From positions 496,001 to 560,000 of the forward strand of contig JACTVC010000029.1 of assembly GCA_018417955.1 (NCBI GenBank): 64,000 nucleotides of DNA. Reading direction: 5' to 3'. Of the stretch, positions 55,107-64,000 are shown one piece after another. The number at the start of each line of letters is the position of its first letter. The first letter of the stretch is position 1. Source of the DNA: Laccaria trichodermophora. Lineage: Eukaryota; Basidiomycota; Agaricomycetes; Agaricales; Hydnangiaceae. A program made the position numbers and the translations under genes. The notes under the pieces were generated by a model that saw only the letters and a program-made list of their open reading frames with translations, was not told the origin of the DNA and did not search any database.

Positions 55107-57046
55107 CTAGCCTTTTTCCCGCTCCTCATCCGCTCCTCCCTCTCCCCCTCTTCCTCTGCCGCTGCCCTCCTTCTTCCTCTTCCCACCCCCAGCGGTACTC
55201 GCGCTCTCCCCCCTCGTCATCGTTCCCCCATTCACAGCATCCAACCGTTCCATATACTCACTCGTCTCCACGCCCGCACTCATCACGCTCCCCAATTGTT
55301 TCTGGATTTCGGAAAGCCGTTGTTGAACGTGGCTTCGCCCCATTTCGCTTGCATTTGTCTCCAGGTCTGAGAGGAGCTTGAGGAAGAAGACTTGCACGCC
55401 GTGCGTTAAGATCGTTTGTCTGAATCTTGATGATTTCAGCGCTGCATCAAATCAAATCAGTCATCGTAATAAAAGACGAAAGAAAGAAAGAAAGAAGAAA
55501 AAACCGTACCATCCATCTCATCTTTCAACTCCCTCAACTCCCTCTCCCCATCCTCATCTAACGCAACAGGCGCATACCGTCCCATATCAAGCCTCTCAAA
55601 ACCCTTCTCCCTCTCCCTCCTCTCCCTTTCCTTCTCCCGCGTTCTACCCACCTCTCATCCAGCACGCGGTTCTCTTCCGAGACCGTGGAACTGCGACGTA
55701 GTTCAGATAAGCGATTAGTGAGGTCTTGGATTTGCACGTCTTGTTCGAGGATACGAGCGTCTGGCTCCTTGAGACGCAGTTCCCGTTCTTTAACATGGGC
55801 AGAAAGTTCTTGGAGACGCTTATCGCGCTCTTCGGAATTCCTCGAGTCCCGCCTCTGTTCCAACCTAGGTTAAAGTTCCTCGATACGCGCTTCGCGTTCA
55901 CGAAGTCGGTCGTCTCCCTTTGAGGACGGGTCCTGAAGACGGGTATGTAATCCCTCCACACGAGACGGGCCTCACGCTCTTTGAGGAGCGCATCGCGTTC
56001 CTCAAGCCCTCCTTCGTTAAGTCTGGCGGTCAACTCCTTCAGACGTTTATCCGAGTCCTGTAGTTGACCTTCGAGTAGCCGGGCACGAGCATCCCCTCTT
56101 ATGCGGTCTTCGTGCTGCTTGTTTTTTGAGGGATCTGTCTCGCTCTTTGAGTGTCGCTTTGAGTTCTTCGATTTTGCGTTTGAGGTCGACGGGAGTGATG
56201 GATCCGTTGATGAGTGTGCAAGGAGGAGGGGGAGGAAGGAAACTTGGGCGTTTCACGCCAGGGCCTGCCAGTTCCTGGGCGGTACTGCTGCGGTTGCGGA
56301 TGACGACGGCGCCAGAGGAGGGAGTGGGAGGGACGGGGTTCTTGGAACGAGAAACGTTGTCGAGAGAGGCGGACATGCTGAGGCATAACTGAGACCATCC
56401 TTCTAACGTGAGATGGCTCTTGGGTGTACGTGATGGCGGTAATTGGAAGTTGTTGGGTGCTCGAGATGTCGACGGGATCGCAGCGGAATTCGAGGGAGGA
56501 TGATCGTCTCCTTCGTCATCCAAATCCGACTCGAACCCCGGAACATGCAATGGTCCAGCCGACGCAGACGCGGACGTTCCAGCAATGGATTGTCCGTTTT
56601 GTTGTTGATCCTTGGCAGCAGCCATAGACGCAGACCTCGCAGACCTCCTCTCCCTATCCTTCACCTTCCTCTCCCTCAGCTTCCTCGACGAACGCTTCCT
56701 AATGCTCGCCGCTGCCCTCCCTCTCCTTTCCTCGTAAAGTTAATTCGGTACCGCTCGTACGTCTCATACGAGATGCCCAGATTCACAGTAACGGTTTCCA
56801 TGAACTTGATGAACCGCGGACGTGAACGATGTCGGTCTTTACATGGTTTACAGTGTACACGCGACTCGTTCGACGTCGCAGATCCGTTTAGTTGGTCCTG
56901 GGCACAGGATTCACATGTCTACCACAATGAACAACGTCAGCTTTACATCTGAAGTGAAATGGAAGGAAGGAAAAGAACTTACCGGATTGCCTAGCGAGTC
57001 TAACCATTGTTTCTGTCGTTCCCTGTCACCAGACGAGCTTTTGAGG
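55107..57046 (-). pseudogene. Cys/His-motif coiled-coil protein gene, copy 2
   Basis: Contiguous here, unlike copy 1. N-terminal Cys motif (CESCAQDQLNGSATSNESRV), then FIKFMETVTVNLGISYETYE, Ser/Pro-rich region, coiled coil (RKIEELKATLKERDR; RLQELSAHVKERELRLKEP). C-terminus: RLDMGRYAPVALDEDGEREL, an intron, SSRFRQTILTH, MGRSHVQQRLSEIQKQLGSV, SEYMERLDAVNGG, and a Gly/Lys/Glu tail. Breaks: TAA near 55,870 in RIEEL-stop-PRLEQRRDSR where copy 1 reads through, and a deletion near 55,960. It is therefore damaged at other places than copy 1. Start uncertain. Confidence 0.6.
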
Positions 57047-57059
57047 TTACAGAATCCGA

Positions 57060-58148
57060 CTAGAGCACGTGTGACAAATTTGTTGGTCACGTTTTTCTTT
57101 TCAGCTCCACGCACTCCCACCACTCTTACTCTACCTAATGCCCCTCTCAGCAATCATAACACAACCCGCGAAACTCGCAGCCCAGCGTATCTGTCCTGTC
57201 CAACAATGTTCGCGTGCAGGTCGTGCATTCAACCACGTAGCCTGTCTCAACCACTCTATCTTCCGATTTAACCACCTTATTTCGTCATCCTACTTTTTTT
57301 CTTCTCATCATCTCGAGGCGCCCATAATGGGTGATAACACATTTGTGGTCTGTGCACTTCTTGTGTTACATCCGTGAGGACTGGCATTTTACCGCCTTAT
57401 TTTGTACCCCGCGTGTTGGCTCTTACTTACTAGCCCATCTCTTCCAATAAGTAGGAGCGCGGTTCTCGCCTCGACACTCAAAGTCAAAACACGTGGTCTT
57501 ATTGGGGCATTACGGATGCGGAGGCGTAGCCGCCTCTATGCTCCCGTTCCAGTCTCCACTACAGCCCACCAACTGGAGACGCCGAGGAGCAAGGACTTCA
57601 GTTAAGTCCTACGAATTTGGCGGTCCAGAGCTGGATACAATAATATTCGGGATTTGTATGAGACGTCTGATTGGTTCTTTTCTTTTTTTTTTGTTGACGT
57701 GGAGGTGAGTTAAAGGCCGGAGAATTATATGTTCATCGGAAAGAACAACCGTGCATGGAGGGGTTTGCCTCAATTTACATTGTCGTACGTTTTGTCGACC
57801 ACCCGTTTTTCGTGAACAAGTACTGAGATTTATTTTGGTTAGCTGCGTTCCGCGCTTTGGTGGAAGAGAATGTCAAGGCAAACGTTGAAGAGGATCAGTG
57901 ATTCGGCGTTGATTCGACATGTGAGTCCCTTCCGTTTCTCCATTGTTGTTCTTTGCGGATTAATGAAATCGATGAACAGCATTACGCACATGATCTTGAA
58001 GGTGCGCCGATGTACTTACATCCATGGCTGGGTGTACGACGTGGAGAGCGGAGAGGTGTCTGATTTGGGTGTCTCCGCTGGTCCGTCGGGAAATAGGTTC
58101 CGCCCACGCCGTTTCCTCTTCTTGGTTCAATCGACCCTTGGAAAATAG
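57060..58148 (+). pseudogene. Broken carbonic anhydrase, third copy
   Basis: Begins with the promoter stretch (GGTCACGTTTTTCTTTTCAG) and the leader exon (MPLSAIITQPAKLAAQR). It then lacks the exons with CSDSR entirely. The later exons follow with indels (HYGCGG region out of frame, NVKANVEE-type shift near 57,890, extra bases near 58,005) and the stop is at 58,146-58,148. It cannot make an enzyme. Confidence 0.85.
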
Positions 58149-58980
58149 ATGTACCTAGTAAATTTGGGCAGTATACCGATTCTCGTTTGTAATGGAAAGA
58201 TTTTCATAGGCTCACTTTTTATGATCAAGTTTCTTGCTCGCTCTACTAACGAGGTCACGGTGTTTGCGGTATCAAACCTTCTTGGGTGATGGACCAGTAG
58301 ACTTCCGTGGTTATGTGCTTGCTCTCCGGTTGCCAATGGCGTTGGGTAATTGATAGCGCGTCGACGGTGGAGAGTCGAACCTCGGAAGAGAGGGTTTGGC
58401 CACGTTTGGCAGTAGGCAAGCTTCATAGACACCACTATCATCATCACACCATATTGTACGCGCATTCGCGCTCCATCTTCTCGTTGATTCACTCGCGCCA
58501 TTTCCAACGGGAACCCCGGAATGAAGGAAAAAACTCATTGTGAATCCAAATGCACAGAAACGCGTCGCGACCGTCTGGAAAAGCCGAGAACTGCATGAAG
58601 TCAATATGTTTTTTTCCGGACATCGGGATAAAAACGCCAGTGGGAAGGTTGTAGCGACGCCAGCAGGATTTGAACCTACGCCCTCACGCAATCACGTAAC
58701 TATGCGAAGCGTGCGCGCCTGAATACGATCATCCAGTACTACGTCCTCTGTCTCCCATCTGTTATATAACCACTTTTATACCTGCAAGTTCGACATTACT
58801 GCAGCCAATTTATACCGCTAAACGACCGCATTCCCCTAACTGTCATAGCGTGCGATTCAAGGCAGCAATACCCCTCAGCGGGTTGGACGCTGCCAATGAC
58901 GCGGCACTCCAGTCATCTGCAGATCTCGCAAATCCCGCTTGTACTCGCAAATTGATGAGCAAAGGTGCCAATATTAATCC
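58149..58980. other. No protein gene; tRNA relic inside
   Basis: No coding region recognised. The tRNA-derived stretch is given separately. Confidence 0.5.
58654..58719 (-). pseudogene. 3' two-thirds of a tRNA-Ser-like gene
   Basis: On the minus strand: GGCGCGCACGCTTCGCAT (anticodon arm, loop TTCGCAT), a disrupted stem, GCGTGAGGGCG (long variable arm), then TAGGTTCAAATCCTGC (T arm with the B-box GGTTCAAATCC) and GGCGTCG. It resembles a Ser tRNA with anticodon CGA whose loop changed. The acceptor 5' half and D arm are absent and the anticodon stem carries extra bases, so it is not a working tRNA. Confidence 0.5.
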
Positions 58981-59735
58981 CTATATGTACGTTAATTTAG
59001 CACGAACATTCACATGAAGATCTATGCCCACCGATATTTGAACATGGATATTTTGCGCGCAAAACCACCCCCCATAAGCCAGATTAACCTTGGGATACTG
59101 ATATAACGTATCAAGGACGAGAAATATCGTATATCCGATGAGCGAAATAGCGAACAACGCGGCTGATTCTATGAATATCTCGATGACTGGGTTGAATCGT
59201 CGTTTCAAGGTCAGGCTAAACTGAGCAGACAATCTTTGGATTTGCACAACGCGCAAAGTGGTGAGGAGAGTCGTTAGTAGGACGCTTGTGGTTAGGAATA
59301 TGGGGTAGATGGTTAGTTGGTATCCTCCTGTGATTGACTCGGGCCCAGCTTCAATTACTACGACTAATGCAAGACCTATAAAAATTAGATGTCAATTTTA
59401 GAACTTGGAGGATGATTGAAACCCACCCGTTCCCACCAATGTTAGAACGACGGGCAGGATGACGAATCGCCACTCGCAGCCCATACAACCTAGCACCGCC
59501 ATATCTACGTTATAACCCCCTCTGATCTTAAGGACGACAAGAGAAAAGATTATTCTCGCTTACGAAGACGGCTTCGGCGAGATTATTATTGATAATGAAT
59601 GCCGCGACGTACGTCAGTCGGACAGTAAACCACACTGTGAGATCGCCAGCTGGTATTTCCATGGCCAGTGCAGCCCAGGAGAGACATGCATGGACAATGT
59701 GAGCGAGCGAAGTATGTGCTACTGAGAACTTGACT
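58981..59735 (-). pseudogene. 3' exons of a seven-transmembrane protein gene
   Basis: Minus strand: LTVWFTVRLTYVAAFIINNN, then (after an intron) GCEWRFVILPVVLTLVGTG, (after an intron with GTGGGT donor) LALVVVIEAGPESITGGYQL, TIYPIFLTTSVLLTTLL, RFNPVIEIFIESAALFAISL and a last Leu/Tyr-rich part to the stop at 58,981. This is the second half of the agaricomycete seven-helix membrane protein type. The segment before GCEWRF is degraded (DMAVLGCM in place of a conserved tract). Its 5' half is probably the piece at 62,705-63,092, now 3 kb away. Confidence 0.55.
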
Positions 59736-59769
59736 GAGAATCACCCCCACCGACTCTCTCTAATTTGAT

Positions 59770-60000
59770 TGGCTGCGGGACCTTGAGGACAAACCAACGT
59801 CCAGAGGCAGAAAACCAATTATATTTAGACAGTGGCATTGCTGGATAAAAAAACGTGGAGCACTGAATAAACACACTGCCCGAATTGACTAGCGCCGTTG
59901 AGCAGTATCACTGATCGGCAACTATCTTTTGATTGATATATATTCTACCTTATTCTACCCATCCCCGGAATGCCCTAAGACCCTTTTTGAGGTACTTATA
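59770..60000. repeat. Extra diverged copy of the secreted-protein promoter region
   Basis: Similar to 13,810-14,010 and 61,440-61,640 (words: CGTCCAGAGGC, TTGAATTGACTAG, GACCCTTTTT). In those two places it lies upstream of the secreted-protein gene; here it lies upstream of the membrane-protein 3' exons. The following 60,001-60,750 shows no gene. Confidence 0.55.
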
Positions 60001-60968
60001 GTCGCACTTTCATTGCCATAGAATTGGTTCATATGCATCCCAAATCCAGCGGAAAAAGCAACACTACGGAACATTGCTCTGAGCAAAATTAACCACATAT
60101 TTTCTGGGAAATAATTTCCTATTGGCAGAATATCCAACACCTGTGGTGGGTGGGCTTAAAGCGACTGATCAGCCTAGGGAAAGGATTTCGGGCATCAAAC
60201 TTGTTTATCCGAGAATTTCGGTTGGTGTTTGTCGGGGTGTATTTGCACTTGTGCTCATCATTTGGCCCTTCTAAGTTAGTGCACTCGAAGCAAGCACACC
60301 ACGTTATAATACGTTCCATCAGCAATGCTCCTGTAGGTAAAAAATACGCACCAACTTTACTGGAAGATTAGGATGGCCTAGCATTTTTCAAGTAATTTTA
60401 TCTACACCAGATTTCTTCGAGGTTTCTCGGAGGCATGAAACGAGCATCTGCACTTTGTAGAAGTGTGAACTTTTTCTTCGTCAAGCCATTAGATTCATGG
60501 CCTTAATTTCTTTAACATAGAATTTTTTAGGCATCAGTCAGGACTGAATAGCTCAAAGGGTCTTTTATTCATCTTGTCTTCTACAAATCTCAGCAAGATG
60601 GGTTCTTAACAAATCCCAACACCGCAGCGCTTTTGTAGCTACAGGAATTCAAGACGGCACGGTGACTTTTGCAACTAAATCTTGTAGAATCAATGCAACC
60701 GCTTCGTGGCAGAATGTGGTAATCTGAGAACCACCCATTCCAATCACGAAGAAAACTCCCGAAAATATGATTTATCCGATTGATCCCCTGTATATACCAG
60801 CATACTATTTACAATTGCGACAGCCAGTTCCCGTCAAAGATCTTGGGGAAGGCGAAAAAAAAGCATGTTCTAAATCTAATCGATGTAAAATGATGAAGGA
60901 ATGTGGCAAAGAGCACGTTGAAGGTTCCCCATAAGAATATAAGCGAAATAAGAAAGCGAAATTTACAG

Positions 60969-61332
60969 CTACAACACTGATTGTGTTGGATATGAATACA
61001 GATGACCAGACGGGGGGATAACTATGTAAGCGGCCTTGATTGATTTTGGCGGCGGAGGCTCTTTCGAGTCCTCATGTGCAAACGAAGGGGGAACACCCGG
61101 GTGGTAACTGCGCCTTGAGAGAAAGTTAGAAAGACATCCAGTCAGTGAACAGCTGAAGAAACGCACCTCAGCTTCCCGAGCGCTTACTTCATTCGTGTCG
61201 ATGGGTATGGGTGATGCGGACGTCAGAGTAAGCGCTGGAAAAAAGAACGTTACACACTTTCAAAAAAAAATTACTTGACAGAATAGACTTACTAATTGCG
61301 AGAACGAGTGCGGTAAAAATAGAGCAGCGCAT
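60969..61332 (-). CDS. Small secreted protein, copy 2
   Basis: Same structure as 13,337-13,700: signal peptide MRCSIFTALVLAIALTLTSA split by one intron, SPIPIDTNEVSAREAE, then either a second intron leading to AQLPPGCSPFVCT and stop at 61,072-61,074 (49 residues), or a retained intron with the frame open to 60,969 (about 101 residues). Ile/Val at residue 30 and Ile/Thr at the last residue differ from copy 1. Start, splice sites and stops are all kept. Two of 53 bases differ in the optional intron, and the 100 bases after the short-form stop are identical between copies. Confidence 0.5.
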
Positions 61333-61781
61333 TGATAATGAATATGACAGTTGTGCGAGTGGTGTGAATGCAATGTGAATGAGGGCGAAGATTTTGAAGT
61401 TCGCTTCCATCGACACCCTCCGTTTTAATAGTACATGTAGGACAAGTTAATGTCCAGAGGCGGTAAGCCAAACGAGTTGCGACAGTGGGCTTGCTGAACC
61501 ACGAGAAAGAGGCTCTCTGAACAAACACGTTGCTTGAATTGACTAGTGCCGCCGAGCTATCAGAAATCATCTTTATTTGGCTGTATATATATTCTGGGCA
61601 TCCCTGGAAAGCCACCAACAGACGAAGACCCTTTTTGTAATTGAGGGGCGTTAAGATATAATTTGGATTCAAGATTGTCTCCAGGGGTATGTAACCTTGT
61701 AAGGGTGCGCGACTTGCAGTGTCAGGCACCGAGACTCAGGCCAACGATGAACTGGTCTAGATTACATATATTATTATAATA

Positions 61782-61985
61782 ATGGCGAATAACAAAATAC
61801 TCGATGAAAGCGGCTTAGAGGTCGTCATCCATGTATTTTCTATCCAGTTTTTTCCTGAAGCTTTTGTCCAGGTGCGTTCGCTCTTGTGTTCACTCTCACG
61901 AAGTTACTTGCAGTGGCGTAGATGTGCTACGTTTTCTAGGATCCTGGATGACGCGCCGTTTGGCAAACAGTTTTATTTAGCCTAA
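61782..61985 (+). CDS. Short two-exon protein, possible
   Basis: Exon 1 61,782-61,871 (MANNKILDESGLEVVIHVFS...EAFVQ), a 42-base intron (GTGCGT...TTGCAG), exon 2 61,914-61,985 (WRRCATFSRILDDAPFGKQF and a few more, TAA). 53 residues, no recognised family. It is divergent from the secreted-protein gene and shares its promoter region. The first copy is closed by a stop, so it may not be a gene. Confidence 0.3.
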   Translation: MANNKILDESGLEVVIHVFSIQFFPEAFVQVRSLLCSLSRSYLQWRRCATFSRILDDAPFGKQFYLA

Positions 61986-62704
61986 GTTTAAGGGTTTGAA
62001 ACGAATGACTGTATTCAACCAGAAGGTACCAGACCACGAACTTGTGTAGTGAAAGCGATAACTCGGAGTTTCCCTTCATCGGAACATTGAACTTATAAGT
62101 CATGATACATATTGAATTTTTGAACGCCACAAAAATTTAACTGGGGATGGTATAAAATTTTATTTTACTTTACACTCATTTTTAAATGATATATCATATA
62201 TCGGTGTAGATGCTTGTGGGTGGGACTCGGGTACTTGAGTAGTTGGATCCTGCATTAGGCAAATTTAATTAAGTGAGCAGGTTCGTAAGTACCTTGATCC
62301 TGAGTACTGAGTCCTGTCGATCCGCAGCAGATTCCCGCAATGGCGAGTCACCCAAGCTCTGAGAGACGAATTGTGAGTATCTAGTGCTGGATCGAATCTC
62401 CGAAAAAGGGTGCTACCTACTCGCCAACGAATCGGAAGTCTGCCTCCCAGTTTGAGTCTAATCGACGTATGGCCGACCCTTCATATATTAAGATAACACT
62501 TGGACAGAGTTTACTCAAGGAAACCTCGCTGTCTCAAAGAAATGCCCAAATCAAGTTACTCATGTAGAGATTCTGGAGAAAGCGTAGGAGTGGTCTCACC
62601 CTGAAATTATCCCTCTTGATTCCCGGTGAAAGGAAGGACCGCATCGAGAAGCTAACGACACATGTACGTTATTGAAAGAGACGTTGTTTGAATTCCAGGT
62701 CATT
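61986..62704. other. Conserved non-coding stretch, copy 2
   Basis: Equivalent of 14,351-15,032. No gene seen. Confidence 0.5.
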
Positions 62705-63092
62705 CTCTGTGCATCCAGGGAATTCCTCCGGCCGACGTGGGCACAAGAATACATAATTGACAGGATACTGGCTGGAGAGGTATGGGTTGTTCATGGACGG
62801 CCGCTATGAGGTATGGTGCCACGTTCCAAGTGATCAACATAATTTTCTGCCGGCGATCGTATTCTTTCTTCGAAACTACGAGTGTGGAAGTCAACGGAGG
62901 AAGTGGGGGTTCCATAAAAAAATACCGTACCAATCAGCCAGATGGTCAGAAGAAGAGCAGCGTAAATGCCTGGGTGTACCATGTGCTGGCGGTATGAATC
63001 GTTTCGGAAATCAACTTACCGCTTATCCATAGTTCCACAAAGGTTCCACCTTCGTAGAAGGGGAGTTGGTTTTCAAAGGGGTACTCCTCCAT
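62705..63092 (-). pseudogene. 5' exons of a seven-transmembrane protein gene, copy 2
   Basis: ATG 63,092-63,090: MEEYPFENQLPFYEGGTFVE, intron, IYAALLLTIWLI, intron, VSKKEYDRRQKIMLITWNVA and PYLIAAV (second membrane span), then a low-quality tail to a stop. Codons that are broken in copy 1 are open here. The remaining five helices are missing at this place; matching exons lie at 58,981-59,735. Confidence 0.55.
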
Positions 63093-63191
63093 CTTCAGGG
63101 GAAGGATGGTGGTAGCAAGTTTTGTGGGGTGCTACTTCTATCATGCGAGGCTTCTTATTCCCATCAATTGTGCATCAGCAAAACGTCAATT

Positions 63192-63432
63192 TAGTTTCCG
63201 GTTTTTGCCGGTTTTCCCCGTTTCTTCGGTTCCGGAAACCTGGGACACCTGAAAAGGGAATATATACTACAATTAGTAAAGGGCAAAGTTTATTAAGGCT
63301 TAATTTTGCGAAACCCTGCAGGCAGGTTTCCTGACAAAGGGACATGGGTTTCCAAGTTGCCAGGTTTCAGGGTTTTTTTCAGTTTTTTATGGTTTTTTCC
63401 GGTTTTCTGGGTTGAGAAACCACTGGAAACTA
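63192..63432. repeat. Small TAGTTTCC-ended element-like repeat
   Basis: Inverted ends TAGTTTCCGG (63,192) and CTGGAAACTA (to 63,432), with AATT on both sides. The inside is rich in GGTTTC and CCGG words. It resembles the other TAG-ended elements, but the ends are short and no empty site is available. Confidence 0.45.
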
Positions 63433-63510
63433 AATTGCTTAATTGAGCATCTGTATTGCAGCAGATCTGCGTGATTGTCGGCTGGAAAAGAACTTGAAAG
63501 TTTCATTGGA

Positions 63511-63654
63511 CTACTCGTGCGGTAGGTTCAAATCCGTGCGTGTCACGCGCAACCAACATGCGCAGCATACATTTCAGCGTGTCACGTGCAACGGGAACAA
63601 ATATTTCTCGAAGTGATTCTAATCTGTCGCCGTAACCACTTGGCTATAGCGCCC
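63511..63654. other. Two tRNA-Ser-like halves in inverted order
   Basis: On the plus strand 63,521-63,538 (GGTAGGTTCAAATCCGTG) is a T arm with B-box. On the minus strand 63,654-63,615 reads GGGCGCTATAGCCAAGTGG (acceptor/D arm with A-box) and GACAGATTAGAATC (anticodon arm, AGA). The two parts face opposite ways and cannot fold into one tRNA. They may be the ends of tRNA-derived SINE copies. Confidence 0.4.
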
Positions 63655-64000
63655 TCGGCGTTTATGTAATTTTCTCTTGGTTTCATGTGAATACAAGGCA
63701 AGTACGAAAAACATTGGTGTGAAAGGTCCATACAAACTCATCATACTTTCCTGGAAACCTGGCAAAAACAGTCGCCATAATACAACCCTCAAAACAGACC
63801 CAGAATTATAAAAGAGTCAATCCCCCGACCTAGGAAGAGTACGCAGACTTTCTGGCGTTGTCAAACAGATACCATGAAGAAAGCCGTCAGTCCCCTACGA
63901 CGTCTTGCTCTTCTAGAATCCAATCAGTAATTACAGATTGAACCTCGACAAACACCCAGTGTTCATCATGGGCACGACGAGACCATCGCCCTTTAATTGC
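63655..64000. other. No feature recognised
   Basis: The last 346 bases contain no gene, repeat or RNA that I can support. Confidence 0.5.

Larger units (their letters stand above)
44635..63150. repeat. Duplicated gene block, copy 2
   Basis: Second copy of the 2955-17,290 block. It has three insertions not in copy 1 (47,757-48,968, 49,510-50,480, 50,509-50,851), a small inversion near 46,890-47,050, and an extra broken carbonic anhydrase copy at 57,060. Gene order after the MYND gene is coiled-coil gene, carbonic anhydrase relic, membrane-protein 3' part, secreted peptide, membrane-protein 5' part. Confidence 0.85.

Noticed and set aside
58654..58719. A functional tRNA gene
   Set aside because: The B-box is good, but there is no D arm or 5' acceptor half and the anticodon stem is interrupted.

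Overview
The window is nuclear DNA of a filamentous basidiomycete, most likely a mushroom-forming agaricomycete. Protein genes are split by many short GT-AG introns of about 50-65 bases. The gene families also fit this group: a Jen1-type carboxylate transporter, DUF4470/MYND proteins, DUF6589 proteins, RecQ-like mobile helicases and a Helitron. There are no operons, Shine-Dalgarno sites or CRISPR arrays.

Layout. (1) 1-2.8 kb: the end of a monocarboxylate transporter gene, then a convergent gene made of two copies of a roughly 110-residue domain. (2) 2.9-17.3 kb: a block holding a beta-carbonic anhydrase, a 1168-residue DUF4470/MYND protein, a small secreted protein, a broken seven-transmembrane gene and a coiled-coil gene cut in two. 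(3) 17.5-18.5 kb: a cation-efflux-like membrane protein. (4) 19-28 kb: AT-rich mobile DNA with a large Helitron encoding a Rep/PIF1-type helicase. (5) 28-44.5 kb: mobile elements and gene relics. These include a 7.6 kb element with inverted repeats that carries divergent RecQ-like helicase and DUF6589 genes, hAT-like and Tc1/mariner-like elements, and fragments of a beta-trefoil lectin-like gene and a class V chitin synthase motor domain. (6) 44.6-63.1 kb: a second, rearranged copy of block 2, with three further insertions, followed by tRNA-derived relics.

The two blocks make the window informative. The MYND gene is open in both copies. The carbonic anhydrase is complete in copy 1 and possibly altered at one splice site in copy 2. 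The coiled-coil and membrane-protein genes are damaged differently in each copy. Each copy serves as the unoccupied-site control for insertions in the other, which lets several mobile elements be bounded to the base.

The strongest candidate for an undescribed system is the RecQ-like/DUF6589 unit at 32.33-39.97 kb: diverged terminal inverted repeats that run into hairpins, two divergent genes, and an internally deleted derivative next to it. Two others are a hAT-like element at 47,757-48,968 that has captured part of an actin-related protein 2 gene, and a duplicated small secreted-peptide gene. All calls come from reading the sequence. Exon boundaries, family names and relic assignments were not checked against any database.
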